Source: Terriglobia bacterium
GTDB taxonomy: Bacteria > Acidobacteriota > Terriglobia > Bryobacterales > Bryobacteraceae
Reading direction: 5' to 3'
DNA length: 64,000 bases
NCBI GenBank assembly: GCA_021325235.1
Contig: JAJPHN010000025.1
Span: forward strand, 1-64,000
The notes under the pieces are model-generated. The model did no database searches and had not been told where the DNA came from. It worked only from the letters and a program-made list of their open reading frames with translations. The first letter of the stretch is position 1. The number at the start of each line of letters is the position of its first letter. This document shows, one piece after another, positions 1 to 8,463 of the stretch. The position numbers and the translations under genes were made by a program.

Positions 1-471
1 ACCGCCGCGGATCTGGTGAACGAACTGCCTGAAAAGGCGCTCGCCGATCTGATTTATCAGCTCGGTGAAGAAAGGAGGTCGCGAAGAATCTCCAGAGCAA
101 TCGTTCGCGCGCGGCCGATTTTGACGACCGGGCGGCTGGCTCAGGTGGTCGAGAGCGCCGTGCCGCGAACGGGGAGAATTCATCCGGCAACGCAGACGTT
201 TATGGCGTTGCGGTTGAAGGTAAACGGCGAGTTGGAGGAGTTGGAAGAATTGCTCCGGTTGGCTCCGGAGAGGCTGAAGGCGGGTGGGCGCCTGGTGGTG
301 CTGACCTTCATGTCGACGGAGGACCGGATGGTGAAACGCTCTTTTCAGGCGTGGGCGCGCGCCGGGAAGGCGAGGGTGCTGACCAGGCATGTGGTCAGGC
401 CGAGCGAGGCGGAAGTTTTGGGGAATGCGGCGTCACGCAGTGCGAAGTTGCGGGCGCTCGAACGGACATAA
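1..471 (+). CDS. rsmH: 16S rRNA m4C1402 methyltransferase RsmH (3' part)
   Basis: C-terminal about 156 residues of RsmH/MraW, the SAM-dependent enzyme that N4-methylates C1402 of 16S rRNA. The frame is open to the left edge, so the start lies outside the window. Family-typical stretches are visible: TAADLVNELPEKALADLIYQ, then GEERRSRRISRAIV and the late block VVLTFMSTEDRMVKRSF. It is the first visible gene of the dcw cluster, and the ftsL-like gene follows after 15 bases. That order (rsmH, ftsL, ftsI, murE) is standard and supports the call. The N-terminal SAM-binding motifs cannot be checked. Confidence 0.93.
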   Translation, partial: TAADLVNELPEKALADLIYQLGEERRSRRISRAIVRARPILTTGRLAQVVESAVPRTGRIHPATQTFMALRLKVNGELEELEELLRLAPERLKAGGRLVVLTFMSTEDRMVKRSFQAWARAGKARVLTRHVVRPSEAEVLGNAASRSAKLRALERT

Positions 472-486
472 CAAGAAGGCAAGAAG

Positions 487-996
487 ATGGCAACACTCGC
501 AACATGGGTAAATCGATTCGCCGGGACAAGGGAGCTGGCCGGCGTGGCACCTGCGGTCTGGACGCGGACGGAATCGCCGCGTTTGCGCCCGATCGCAAAT
601 GAGGACGTGTATTTATTTGTAAAACGGATTGATAACACCGCGGTGGCGCGAGCGGCCGATCCGGTGGCGCGTACTGCACGCAGCCGCTCGATGGCGACCG
701 GCTTCGTAGCGGCGCTGCTGGTGATCGCGGGGCTGGTGCCGATGGCGTATAACACCACGGCCGGCTTCACGCTTGAGCACTTGCGCAGTGAGCAGAGCCA
801 GTTGAAGCAGGACATGGCGAAGCTGCAGGCGAGCGAGGCGCAACTAGTCAGCGTGGAGCGCCTGACGCAGTTGGCGAAGACGCTCAAGATGAGCGCACCC
901 GCGCCGCAGCAGGTGGAGACGCTGACGGGTCCGGCGTCGAAGGCGGAAGCGAAGAATACGATTCCGGTGATGCCGGCGGTTGTCGTGCCGCGCTGA
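487..996 (+). CDS. ftsL: FtsL-like cell-division protein
   Basis: A 169-residue bitopic protein in the canonical ftsL position between rsmH and ftsI. FtsL forms a periplasmic coiled-coil complex with FtsB/DivIC and FtsQ that licenses FtsWI. Here residues 1-70 are a cytoplasmic tail, about 70-90 a single membrane helix (ALLVIAGLVPMAY), and about 95-140 a leucine/glutamine-rich coiled coil (LRSEQSQLKQDMAKL). The last 25 residues are Ala/Pro rich. FtsL sequences diverge strongly, so position, length and topology carry the call. A purine-rich AGAAGGC about 8 bases upstream supports the ATG at 487. The tail is longer than that of E. coli FtsL. Confidence 0.75.
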   Translation: MATLATWVNRFAGTRELAGVAPAVWTRTESPRLRPIANEDVYLFVKRIDNTAVARAADPVARTARSRSMATGFVAALLVIAGLVPMAYNTTAGFTLEHLRSEQSQLKQDMAKLQASEAQLVSVERLTQLAKTLKMSAPAPQQVETLTGPASKAEAKNTIPVMPAVVVPR

Positions 997-1051
997 AGCG
1001 CATTCCTGTAGAGCGCACGATTGAAAATGACTTTCTTGGTGGGTGCAAGGC

Positions 1052-3127
1052 ATGGAGTCCCGGCCGACTGATTTGATCTCAAAACCAGTTGAACGGGCAC
1101 TCATTATAGGGCTCATCCTTTTGGGGTGGGCCCTCATTCTTGTCTTCAGGCTTTTTTCGCTGCAGGTGCTGGCGCACGACGATATGGTACGGCGCGCGAA
1201 GGCGCAGCAGGAAAAAATTGAGCTGGTACCCGCGCACCGCGGATCCATTTTCGATCGCAATGGCAACCTGCTCGCGATCAGTTCGCCCGCGCACATCGTG
1301 ATTGTGAATCCGCGCCGCATTCCGGATAAGGCCATGGCGGCGGGTTTGCTCGCGAGCGTTTTGTCGCTCGATGCGAAGCGGCTGGCGGCGTCGCTCGAAG
1401 TAGCGGCGGAGAGCAAGCACCACAGCGGGTATCTCGTGGTGGATCAGCATGCGAGCGAGGATCAGGCGAACACGCTGCGCGCGATGAATCTGGACTGGCT
1501 GACGATTCGCGATGGCAGCGTGCGTTCGTACCCGAACGGCGATGTAGCGGCGCACGTGATCGGGAATTTGAATGCCGAGGGGCAGGGCGTCGCGGGTGTC
1601 GAGCTGAAGCTGAATAAGGAGCTGCAGGGCACGCCGGGCGAGGTACGGGTGGAGCGCGACGCTAAAGAGAATTCATATGCGGCGGAAGTGGTGAAGGCCT
1701 CGGTTCCGGGCAAAGATATCGGGCTGACGATCGACCGCGAACTGCAGTACGTGGCGAAGGAAACGCTGCGGGAGGCGGTGGTGAAGAACCATGCGGATCA
1801 CGGCAGTTTGGTCGCGATGGATCCGAATACGGGCGAGATTCTGGCGCTCGAAAATTATCCGACCTACGATCCGAATGAGCGTTTGCTGCCGGGCGAGAAG
1901 CCGAAGGGGCGGGAGGATCTGGCGGTGGTCGCGCCGTTTGAGCCGGGTTCGGTGTTCAAAGTGGTGACCCTATCGGCGGCGCTCGAAACGACGAATCTGC
2001 GGCCCGAATCGATCATCAACTGCGGCAACGGATCGATCAAGATTTTCAGCCGCGTGGTGCATGACCACAAGTCTTATTCCGCGCTTTCGATGCAGGACGT
2101 GCTAGCGTTTTCGAGCAACGTGGGCGCGATTCGGATCGGCATGCAGGTGGGGAACAAGAACCTGTATGAGTATGTGCGGCGGTTTGGGTTTGGCTCACGG
2201 ACGGGAATTGAGTTGCCGGCGGAGGCGCCGGGATTGCTGCGTCCGTTGAAGCGCTGGCAGCCGACCACGATCGGCTCGATTCCGATGGGTCACGAGCTGG
2301 CGGTGACGTCGGTGCAGATTGCGCAGGCCGGCAGCATCATTGCAAACGGCGGCATGATGGTACGGCCGCGGCTGGTGGAGTGGGAGCGCGAGCCGGGCGG
2401 CGAAAAAGTGAAGCCGCAGCGTCCGGCGCCGGTGCGCGTGCTGAAGCCGGAGACGGCACTCACGATGCGCATGATGATGCGGCGTGTGGTGACGGAGCCT
2501 GGAGGGACCGGGCATCACCTGCATGTGGTCGGATATACGATTGCTGGTAAGACGGGGACGGCGCAGATTTACGATTACGCGCATCACGTCTACACGCATC
2601 GGTACAACGCGTCGTTTCTGGGTTTCGCACCGCTTGAGAATCCGCAGGTCGTGGTGGTGGTGACGGTGAGCGGGACGACGGGTCTTGCGGGATACGGCGG
2701 TTCGGCGGCGGGCCCGGTGTTTGAGAACGTGATGCAGACGGGCCTGCGGCGGCTGAGTATTCCGCGCGATGTGCCGCAGGAAGTGGAAGAGCTGATGGCC
2801 AAGGAGAAAGAGGCCAAGGACAAGCTCGCTGCGAAGAACAAAGAGAAGGACGCGGCGAAAGATGTGGACGATGTCGCGGTGGCGGAGCTGAATCCACCGA
2901 CCGAAGAAGAGATGCGCGCGGCGAGCGGCGGCGAAACGATCGTCGATCCGAATGCTCCGAAAGTACCCAATTTTGTGGGGAAGACCGTCAAAGATGTGAT
3001 GCAGGAGGCGGCGGCGAGCGGGCTCGAGGTTGATCTGTTTGGAGACGGTATGGCGCAGGCGCAAACGCCGGCAGCAGGCGCGGTATTGACGCCGGGCGAG
3101 CGGATTGCGGTGAGGTTCGCGCGCTGA
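1052..3127 (+). CDS. ftsI: Division-specific peptidoglycan transpeptidase FtsI (PBP3) with C-terminal PASTA domain
   Basis: Septal class B penicillin-binding protein. A signal anchor (ALIIGLILLGWALILVF) is followed by the PBP dimerisation region (RGSIFDRNG) and the transpeptidase domain. Its three active-site motifs are visible: SVFK (Ser about residue 300), SSN (AFSSNVGAIR) and KTG (AGKTGTAQ). A charged Lys/Glu linker leads to a C-terminal PASTA domain (PKVPNFVGKTVKDV), which is common in Gram-positive PBPs but rarer in Gram-negative FtsI. The start is ATG 1052 or the in-frame GTG 1043, three codons earlier. The stop overlaps the murE start (TGATG), implying translational coupling. Confidence 0.95.
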   Translation: MESRPTDLISKPVERALIIGLILLGWALILVFRLFSLQVLAHDDMVRRAKAQQEKIELVPAHRGSIFDRNGNLLAISSPAHIVIVNPRRIPDKAMAAGLLASVLSLDAKRLAASLEVAAESKHHSGYLVVDQHASEDQANTLRAMNLDWLTIRDGSVRSYPNGDVAAHVIGNLNAEGQGVAGVELKLNKELQGTPGEVRVERDAKENSYAAEVVKASVPGKDIGLTIDRELQYVAKETLREAVVKNHADHGSLVAMDPNTGEILALENYPTYDPNERLLPGEKPKGREDLAVVAPFEPGSVFKVVTLSAALETTNLRPESIINCGNGSIKIFSRVVHDHKSYSALSMQDVLAFSSNVGAIRIGMQVGNKNLYEYVRRFGFGSRTGIELPAEAPGLLRPLKRWQPTTIGSIPMGHELAVTSVQIAQAGSIIANGGMMVRPRLVEWEREPGGEKVKPQRPAPVRVLKPETALTMRMMMRRVVTEPGGTGHHLHVVGYTIAGKTGTAQIYDYAHHVYTHRYNASFLGFAPLENPQVVVVVTVSGTTGLAGYGGSAAGPVFENVMQTGLRRLSIPRDVPQEVEELMAKEKEAKDKLAAKNKEKDAAKDVDDVAVAELNPPTEEEMRAASGGETIVDPNAPKVPNFVGKTVKDVMQEAAASGLEVDLFGDGMAQAQTPAAGAVLTPGERIAVRFAR

Positions 3128-4647
3128 TGCAGCTGTCGCATGTGTTGGAAGGTGTGCCACTGGTTCGCGAACTGGAGCCGTCGCTGCTGGCGATGGATGT
3201 GAAAGGCATTGCGTACGACAGCCGCAAGGTGGATGCCGGATTTCTGTTCTTTGCGTTTTCGGGCGCGAAGACGGACGGTGCGCGGTTCGCGGCTTCGGCG
3301 ATAGACAAAGGCGCGGTGGCGGTGGTGAGCGACCGGCCGGCTCCGGATGGCTCGCTACGGCGTGCGTGGATTCAGGTGCCGCACGGGCGCGAGGCGCTGG
3401 CGTTGGCAGCGCGCAATTTCTATCGCAGGCCGGATGAGCGCGTTTTCCTGACCGGCATCACCGGGACGAATGGAAAAACGACCAGTTCGATGCTGGTGGA
3501 TTCGATTCTGCGCGCGGCGGGTAAGACCACGGCGCTGATCGGCACGATTGAGTATCATCTTTCGGGGCGCGTGCTGCCCGCGGTGAACACGACACCGGAA
3601 TCGCTTGATCTGTTTCGCATGTTCGCGGAGCTGGCGGATGCAGGCGGAACGCATGCCACGCTTGAAGCTTCGTCGCATGCGCTCGATCTGCGGCGTATCT
3701 ACGCCATGCAGTTTCATACGGCGGCGTTTACGAATTTCACGCGCGATCATCTGGATTATCACGGCACGATGGAGGCGTATTTCGACGCCAAGCAGCTGCT
3801 GTTTACACCGCGAAGCGCTCCTCCCCCACGCTTCGCGGTGTTGAATGCGGACGATGAAGCGGTGCGGCGCGTGAAGACGGCGCCCGAGACGAAGGTGTTC
3901 TGGTATGGCACGGGTAAGGCGCCGGCGACGGGCGATCTGTGGGTCTGCGCCGAGAAGGTGCGTTCGGGCTTTGATGGCCTGGCGTTTGACGTGGTGGCGT
4001 GCGATGAGCGCTTTCGAGTGGAGTCACCGCTGGTCGGCCACATCAATGTACAGAACATTCTGCTCGCGGTGGCGGTGGCGCTGACGTACGGATGGAAGAC
4101 GGAAGAGATACAGAAGGGGATAGCGAGTTTGCAGAGAGTGCCGGGGAGATTTGAGCGGGTGGAAGAAGGCCAGCCGTTCACGGTGGTGGTGGATTATGCG
4201 CATACCGACGATGCGCTGCGGAATGTGATTTCGGTGGCGCGGGCGATGAAGCCGAAGCGTGTGATCACATTGTTCGGCTGCGGCGGGGATCGGGACCGGA
4301 CGAAGCGTCCGCTGATGGGTATGGCCGCCGGCGAGAACAGCGATTTTGTGGTCTTAACGTCGGACAATCCGCGCAGCGAAGATCCGCTCGCGATCATGAA
4401 TGACGCAATGGTGGGCCTGAGCCGCTTCGATACACCGCACCTGGCGGAGCCGGATCGGGAACGCGCGATTCGCAAAGCGCTCGAAACGGCGGCAGCGGGT
4501 GATGTGGTGATCCTCGCTGGCAAAGGCCACGAGACGTACCAGATTTTGAAGGACGGGCCGATTGCGTTTGATGATCGCGAGGTGGCGCGGCGGGTCCTCC
4601 GGTCACTCGGTTACGGCGGTAAAGAGCGCACGCGGGGCACGGCGTAG
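3127..4647 (+). CDS. murE: UDP-MurNAc-L-Ala-D-Glu:meso-diaminopimelate ligase MurE
   Basis: Cytoplasmic Mur ligase adding the third stem-peptide residue to UDP-MurNAc-dipeptide. It has 506 residues, the usual family length. The ATP-binding loop GTNGKTT lies at about 113-119. The C-terminal domain carries DNPRSEDP; the DNPR motif is the known signature of meso-DAP specificity, so this cell should have DAP-type peptidoglycan. ATG 3127 overlaps the ftsI stop by one base. A 12-bp perfect palindrome sits inside the gene at 3806-3840. Confidence 0.97.
   Translation: MQLSHVLEGVPLVRELEPSLLAMDVKGIAYDSRKVDAGFLFFAFSGAKTDGARFAASAIDKGAVAVVSDRPAPDGSLRRAWIQVPHGREALALAARNFYRRPDERVFLTGITGTNGKTTSSMLVDSILRAAGKTTALIGTIEYHLSGRVLPAVNTTPESLDLFRMFAELADAGGTHATLEASSHALDLRRIYAMQFHTAAFTNFTRDHLDYHGTMEAYFDAKQLLFTPRSAPPPRFAVLNADDEAVRRVKTAPETKVFWYGTGKAPATGDLWVCAEKVRSGFDGLAFDVVACDERFRVESPLVGHINVQNILLAVAVALTYGWKTEEIQKGIASLQRVPGRFERVEEGQPFTVVVDYAHTDDALRNVISVARAMKPKRVITLFGCGGDRDRTKRPLMGMAAGENSDFVVLTSDNPRSEDPLAIMNDAMVGLSRFDTPHLAEPDRERAIRKALETAAAGDVVILAGKGHETYQILKDGPIAFDDREVARRVLRSLGYGGKERTRGTA
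3806..3840 (+). repeat. Perfect 12-bp stem palindrome inside murE
   Basis: CACCGCGAAGCG (3806-3817) and CGCTTCGCGGTG (3829-3840) are exact reverse complements around an 11-base C-rich loop. The palindrome is read in frame as part of MurE (TPRSAPPPRFAVLNADD). A match this long is unlikely by chance within a coding region. It may be an in-frame REP-like mini-element or a structured mRNA segment; the sequence alone does not decide. Confidence 0.6.
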
Positions 4648-4659
4648 AAGCTGGAATGG

Positions 4660-5979
4660 ATGCAGTTCACATTAGCTCAGGTTTGCGACTTTTTTGGCGT
4701 GCGCGCCGGTGTGCCGGATGTGCTGGTGACCGGCTGGAGCATCGATTCGCGTACGGTTCAGCCGGGTGACCTGTTTTTTGCCATCAAGGGCGAGAATTTC
4801 GACGGGCATCAATTTGTAAAGGCGGCTTTCGAGAAGGGCGCCGTGGCGGCGGTCGTCAGCGAAGCGGTCGATGGTGGCGGCAAAACCGTACTTACCACAG
4901 CGAGCTCAGTAAGCGCTCTAGGGGAGCTTGCACGGAATGCTCGCGAGCGCTGGGGCAAACCGGTCGCTGGTGTGACGGGGAGCGCCGGAAAGACCAGCAC
5001 GAAGGACATTATTGCGGCGTTTCTTGCGACACGATTCCGCGTGGGCAAGACGGTTGGCAATTTTAACAACCACATCGGGCTGCCGCTGAGTATTCTGCGA
5101 ATTCCAGACGATTCGGAGCTGGCGGTGCTCGAAATGGGCATGAACCATGCGGGCGAGATTCGCGCGCTCGCGGGTATTGCGAAGCCGCAGATTGGTGTGG
5201 TGACGAACGTCGGCTATGCGCATATTGAGGCGTTTCCGTCGATTGAGGGGATTGCGGCGGCGAAGCGGGAATTGATCGAATCGCTGCCGGAAGACGGTGT
5301 CGCGGTGCTGAATGCGGACGATCCGCGCGTCTTTGCTTTTCGCGAGTATCATCGCGGGCGCGTGTTGACCTACGGATTCGGCGAGGATGCCGAAATTCGC
5401 GCGGACGATCTGGAGCGCGAGCTCGAAGGTTCCTGTTTTCGGATTGGCGATGTGCGGTTTCGGACGTCGCTGCCGGGGCGGCATGCGGTACTCAATATTC
5501 TCGCCGGGGTGGCTGTCGCGAGTCTGTTTGGCATCAAGGTGGAAGAACTGGTGGCAGCGGTCGCGGAACTCACGCCTGGGAAGATGCGCGGCGGGCGGCG
5601 GCAGGTGCGCGGGATCACGATTCTGGACGATTCCTACAACGCGAATCCCGAGGCGATGCGCTCCATGATCGATGTGCTGGCGCATGAGAATGCCGAGCGC
5701 AAGATTGCGGTGTTGGGCGAGATGCTGGAGCTCGGCGACTGGTCCGAAAAGCTGCATCGCGAGGTGGGCGAATATGCGGCGAGTCGCGGTATTGACGTGG
5801 TGATTGGCGTGCGTGGGTCGGCGCGTTTTCTGGCGGAGGCGGCGGGCGGCAAATTCTTTGAAGACGCGAAAAACGCGGGGGCGTTCTTGCGCGAATTTGT
5901 GAAGGCAGGTGATGCGGTTCTGTTCAAAGGCTCGCGGGGAACGCATGTGGAAGAAGCGCTCGCCACAATGGAAGAGTAA
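4660..5979 (+). CDS. murF: UDP-MurNAc-tripeptide:D-Ala-D-Ala ligase MurF
   Basis: Cytoplasmic Mur ligase that adds the D-Ala-D-Ala dipeptide to form UDP-MurNAc-pentapeptide. It has 439 residues. The N-terminal substrate domain (SIDSRTVQPGDLFFAI) precedes the ATP loop GSAGKTSTKD (about 107-115). NNHIGLPLS and the C-terminal DDSYNANPEAM block are MurF signatures. It begins 12 bases after murE and ends 6 bases before mraY. A second ATG four bases upstream (4656) is out of frame. Confidence 0.97.
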   Translation: MQFTLAQVCDFFGVRAGVPDVLVTGWSIDSRTVQPGDLFFAIKGENFDGHQFVKAAFEKGAVAAVVSEAVDGGGKTVLTTASSVSALGELARNARERWGKPVAGVTGSAGKTSTKDIIAAFLATRFRVGKTVGNFNNHIGLPLSILRIPDDSELAVLEMGMNHAGEIRALAGIAKPQIGVVTNVGYAHIEAFPSIEGIAAAKRELIESLPEDGVAVLNADDPRVFAFREYHRGRVLTYGFGEDAEIRADDLERELEGSCFRIGDVRFRTSLPGRHAVLNILAGVAVASLFGIKVEELVAAVAELTPGKMRGGRRQVRGITILDDSYNANPEAMRSMIDVLAHENAERKIAVLGEMLELGDWSEKLHREVGEYAASRGIDVVIGVRGSARFLAEAAGGKFFEDAKNAGAFLREFVKAGDAVLFKGSRGTHVEEALATMEE

Positions 5980-5985
5980 TTTTCG

Positions 5986-7122
5986 ATGCTCTATTGGCTA
6001 CTCTTCCAGGTTCTGCACCGCTATATTCCGGCGTTTCGCGTGTTCGGGTACATCACGACGCGCGTGGCGCTTGCGAATTTGACTGCGCTGGCGCTTTCGC
6101 TCGCGCTCGGGCCGTGGCTGATTCGCAAATTGCGGGAGTGGAGCTTCGGGCAGCATATTCGCGAGGAGGGCCCGCAGTCGCATCAGAAAAAAGCCGGGAC
6201 GCCGACCATGGGCGGCCTGCTGATTGTGCTCGCGATCGTGGCGCCCACGCTGCTTTGGGCCGATTTGAACAACCGCTATATCTGGCTTGCGCTGCTCGGG
6301 CTGGTCGGGTTCGGCGCGATTGGTTTTATTGACGATTATGCAAAGGTCGCAAAGAAGCGGAATCTCGGGCTGACGGCGCGGCAGAAGTTCTGGGCGCAGG
6401 TTTTTGTGGCTATGCTGATCGGTTTCTTTCTGCTGCTGCTGCATTCGCATCAGGCGTACTCGACGGCGATCAATATTCCGTTCTTCAAGCAATTCAAGCC
6501 GGATTTGCTGGTCGAAGCGTGGACGAAGAGTTACTGGACGTATCCGCTGGCGTTCCTGTTTTTTTACTTTTTCATCGTGTTCATCATGGTGGGCTCGTCG
6601 AACGCCGTGAATTTGACCGATGGTTTGGACGGGCTGGCGATTGGGCTTATGATTATCGCGTCAGGCGCAATGACGGCGCTGACGTATGTTTCGAGCCACG
6701 CGCAGTTTTCTACCTACCTCGATCTGGCGCGTCTGCCGAATTCGCAGGAGCTGACGATTTTCTGCGCATCGATGGTGGGCGCGAGTCTTGGGTTTCTCTG
6801 GTACAACTGCCATCCGGCGCAGGTGTTCATGGGCGACGTGGGGTCGCTGGCGCTGGGCGGAGGGTTGGGAATTGTGGCGGTGCTGATCAAGCAGGAAGTG
6901 CTGCTGGCGTTTATTGGAGGTATCTATGTGATCGAGGCGCTGTCGGTGATTCTGCAGGTCGGGAGTTATAAGCTGCGCGGCGGGAAGCGCATTTTCAAGA
7001 TGGCGCCGATTCACCATCACTTCGAAGCGCTGGGCTGGGCGGAATCGAAAGTAATCGTGCGGTTCTGGATTGCGGGACTGGTGATGGCGTTGTTCGCGCT
7101 GGCGACGTTGAAGTTGAGGTAG
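5986..7122 (+). CDS. mraY: Phospho-N-acetylmuramoyl-pentapeptide transferase MraY
   Basis: Integral membrane enzyme that moves phospho-MurNAc-pentapeptide onto undecaprenyl phosphate to make lipid I. It has 378 residues with about ten hydrophobic helices. Conserved cytoplasmic motifs are all visible: TPTMGGLL, FIDDYAKV (catalytic Asp pair), NLTDGLDGLAIG and the histidine motif APIHHHFE. Spacing to both neighbours is 6 bases. Length and motifs are typical, so the call is secure. Confidence 0.98.
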   Translation: MLYWLLFQVLHRYIPAFRVFGYITTRVALANLTALALSLALGPWLIRKLREWSFGQHIREEGPQSHQKKAGTPTMGGLLIVLAIVAPTLLWADLNNRYIWLALLGLVGFGAIGFIDDYAKVAKKRNLGLTARQKFWAQVFVAMLIGFFLLLLHSHQAYSTAINIPFFKQFKPDLLVEAWTKSYWTYPLAFLFFYFFIVFIMVGSSNAVNLTDGLDGLAIGLMIIASGAMTALTYVSSHAQFSTYLDLARLPNSQELTIFCASMVGASLGFLWYNCHPAQVFMGDVGSLALGGGLGIVAVLIKQEVLLAFIGGIYVIEALSVILQVGSYKLRGGKRIFKMAPIHHHFEALGWAESKVIVRFWIAGLVMALFALATLKLR

Positions 7123-7128
7123 AGAAGT

Positions 7129-8454
7129 TTGGAACTGCGCGGCAAAGATGTTCTGGTCGTGGGCATGAAGCGTTCGGGGATGGGCGCGATCGAATTGCTG
7201 CGGAAGCACGGCGCGCGTGTCCGAGCTATGGATGCGCAGGTGCCGACGCCGGAAGACCTGGCGCGATTGCAAGCGCTGGGAGTGAGTGTTTCACCACAGC
7301 AGCCGGAGAACCTGGGTACGCCGGACCTGATTGTGCTGTCGCCAGCCGTGCCGTTTCATCTGCCGTTGTTTGCGCCCGCGCGCGAACGCGGTGTGCCGGT
7401 GATCGGCGAAGTCGAGCTGGCTTCGTTTTTCCTGAAAGGCCCGGTGATCGGAATTACCGGCTCGAATGGGAAAACGACGACGACTGCGCTGGTTGGGCAT
7501 CTGCTGCGCGAGTGCGGCGTGCGTTGTCAGGTGGGCGGGAATATCGGTACGGCGGTGACGTCGCTGATTGGTACTTCGGCTGAAGAGCAGTGGAATGTGC
7601 TGGAGCTCTCGTCATTTCAACTGGAGACGATCGATCGCTTTCGCGCGCATATCGGCGCGTGCCTGAATGTGACGCCGGATCATCTGGACCGGCACGGTAC
7701 CCTAGACCTCTATGCCGCGGCGAAGGGCCGGCTGTTGGAGACGCAGATCGCTGGCGATTTTGCCGTTCTGAACTATGAAGACTCGATCTGCCGAGGGTAT
7801 GCGCGGAAAACGCGTGCGGAAGTGTTCTGGTTCAGCTCGAAGCAGCCAGTGCCGCAGGGAGTAGCAATCGAGAACAACGCGCTCGTCTATTGCGGCGAGC
7901 CGTTTTTGAACCGGTCCTCCATTAAGCTGCGCGGCATGCACAACGTGGAGAACGTTATGGCGGCGACGTTGATGGCGCATCTTGCGGGCGTGCCGCTCGA
8001 AGAACTCGCGCCGGCGGTCGAGAGTTTTTCGGGTGTGGAGCATCGCATCGAATTCGTGCGCAAGCTGGACGGCGTGGAATATTACAACGACTCGAAGGCG
8101 ACCAACGTTGACGCGACCTTGAAGGCGGTGGCGTCGTTCCCGGGGAATCTGTGGATCATTCTGGGCGGCAAGGACAAGGGCAGCGATTACGCACCACTGG
8201 CCGAAGCACTGCGCGAGAAGGCCAAACGCGCGCTGCTGATCGGCGCAGCCACACAGTTGATTGCGGAAGCCTTGAAGGATCGCGTGCCGCTGGAAGATTG
8301 CGGAACGCTGGAACGCGCGGTCCGTTACGCGCGCGAACATGCCGAGGCGGGCGATTTCGTGCTGCTGGCACCGGCCTGCGCGAGCTTCGATCAGTTTGAG
8401 AACTTCGAGCATCGCGGACGGGTGTTCAAACAAATAGTGGCAGAATTGTTGTAA
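7129..8454 (+). CDS. murD: UDP-MurNAc-L-alanine:D-glutamate ligase MurD
   Basis: Cytoplasmic Mur ligase adding D-Glu as the second residue of the stem peptide. It has 441 residues. An N-terminal Rossmann-like segment (VLVVGMKRSGMGAIELL) is followed by the ATP loop GSNGKTTTT (about 111-119), the central NVTPDHLDRHG motif, and the C-terminal YNDSKATN and LLAPACASFDQF signatures. Translation appears to start at TTG 7129, since no ATG or GTG fits the N-terminus better. Confidence 0.96.
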   Translation: MELRGKDVLVVGMKRSGMGAIELLRKHGARVRAMDAQVPTPEDLARLQALGVSVSPQQPENLGTPDLIVLSPAVPFHLPLFAPARERGVPVIGEVELASFFLKGPVIGITGSNGKTTTTALVGHLLRECGVRCQVGGNIGTAVTSLIGTSAEEQWNVLELSSFQLETIDRFRAHIGACLNVTPDHLDRHGTLDLYAAAKGRLLETQIAGDFAVLNYEDSICRGYARKTRAEVFWFSSKQPVPQGVAIENNALVYCGEPFLNRSSIKLRGMHNVENVMAATLMAHLAGVPLEELAPAVESFSGVEHRIEFVRKLDGVEYYNDSKATNVDATLKAVASFPGNLWIILGGKDKGSDYAPLAEALREKAKRALLIGAATQLIAEALKDRVPLEDCGTLERAVRYAREHAEAGDFVLLAPACASFDQFENFEHRGRVFKQIVAELL

Positions 8455-8463
8455 GGCGAATAG

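Noticed and set aside
345-1100. Long minus-strand frames opposite the dcw genes
   Set aside because: Antisense to rsmH, ftsL and ftsI with compositionally biased translations; shadows.
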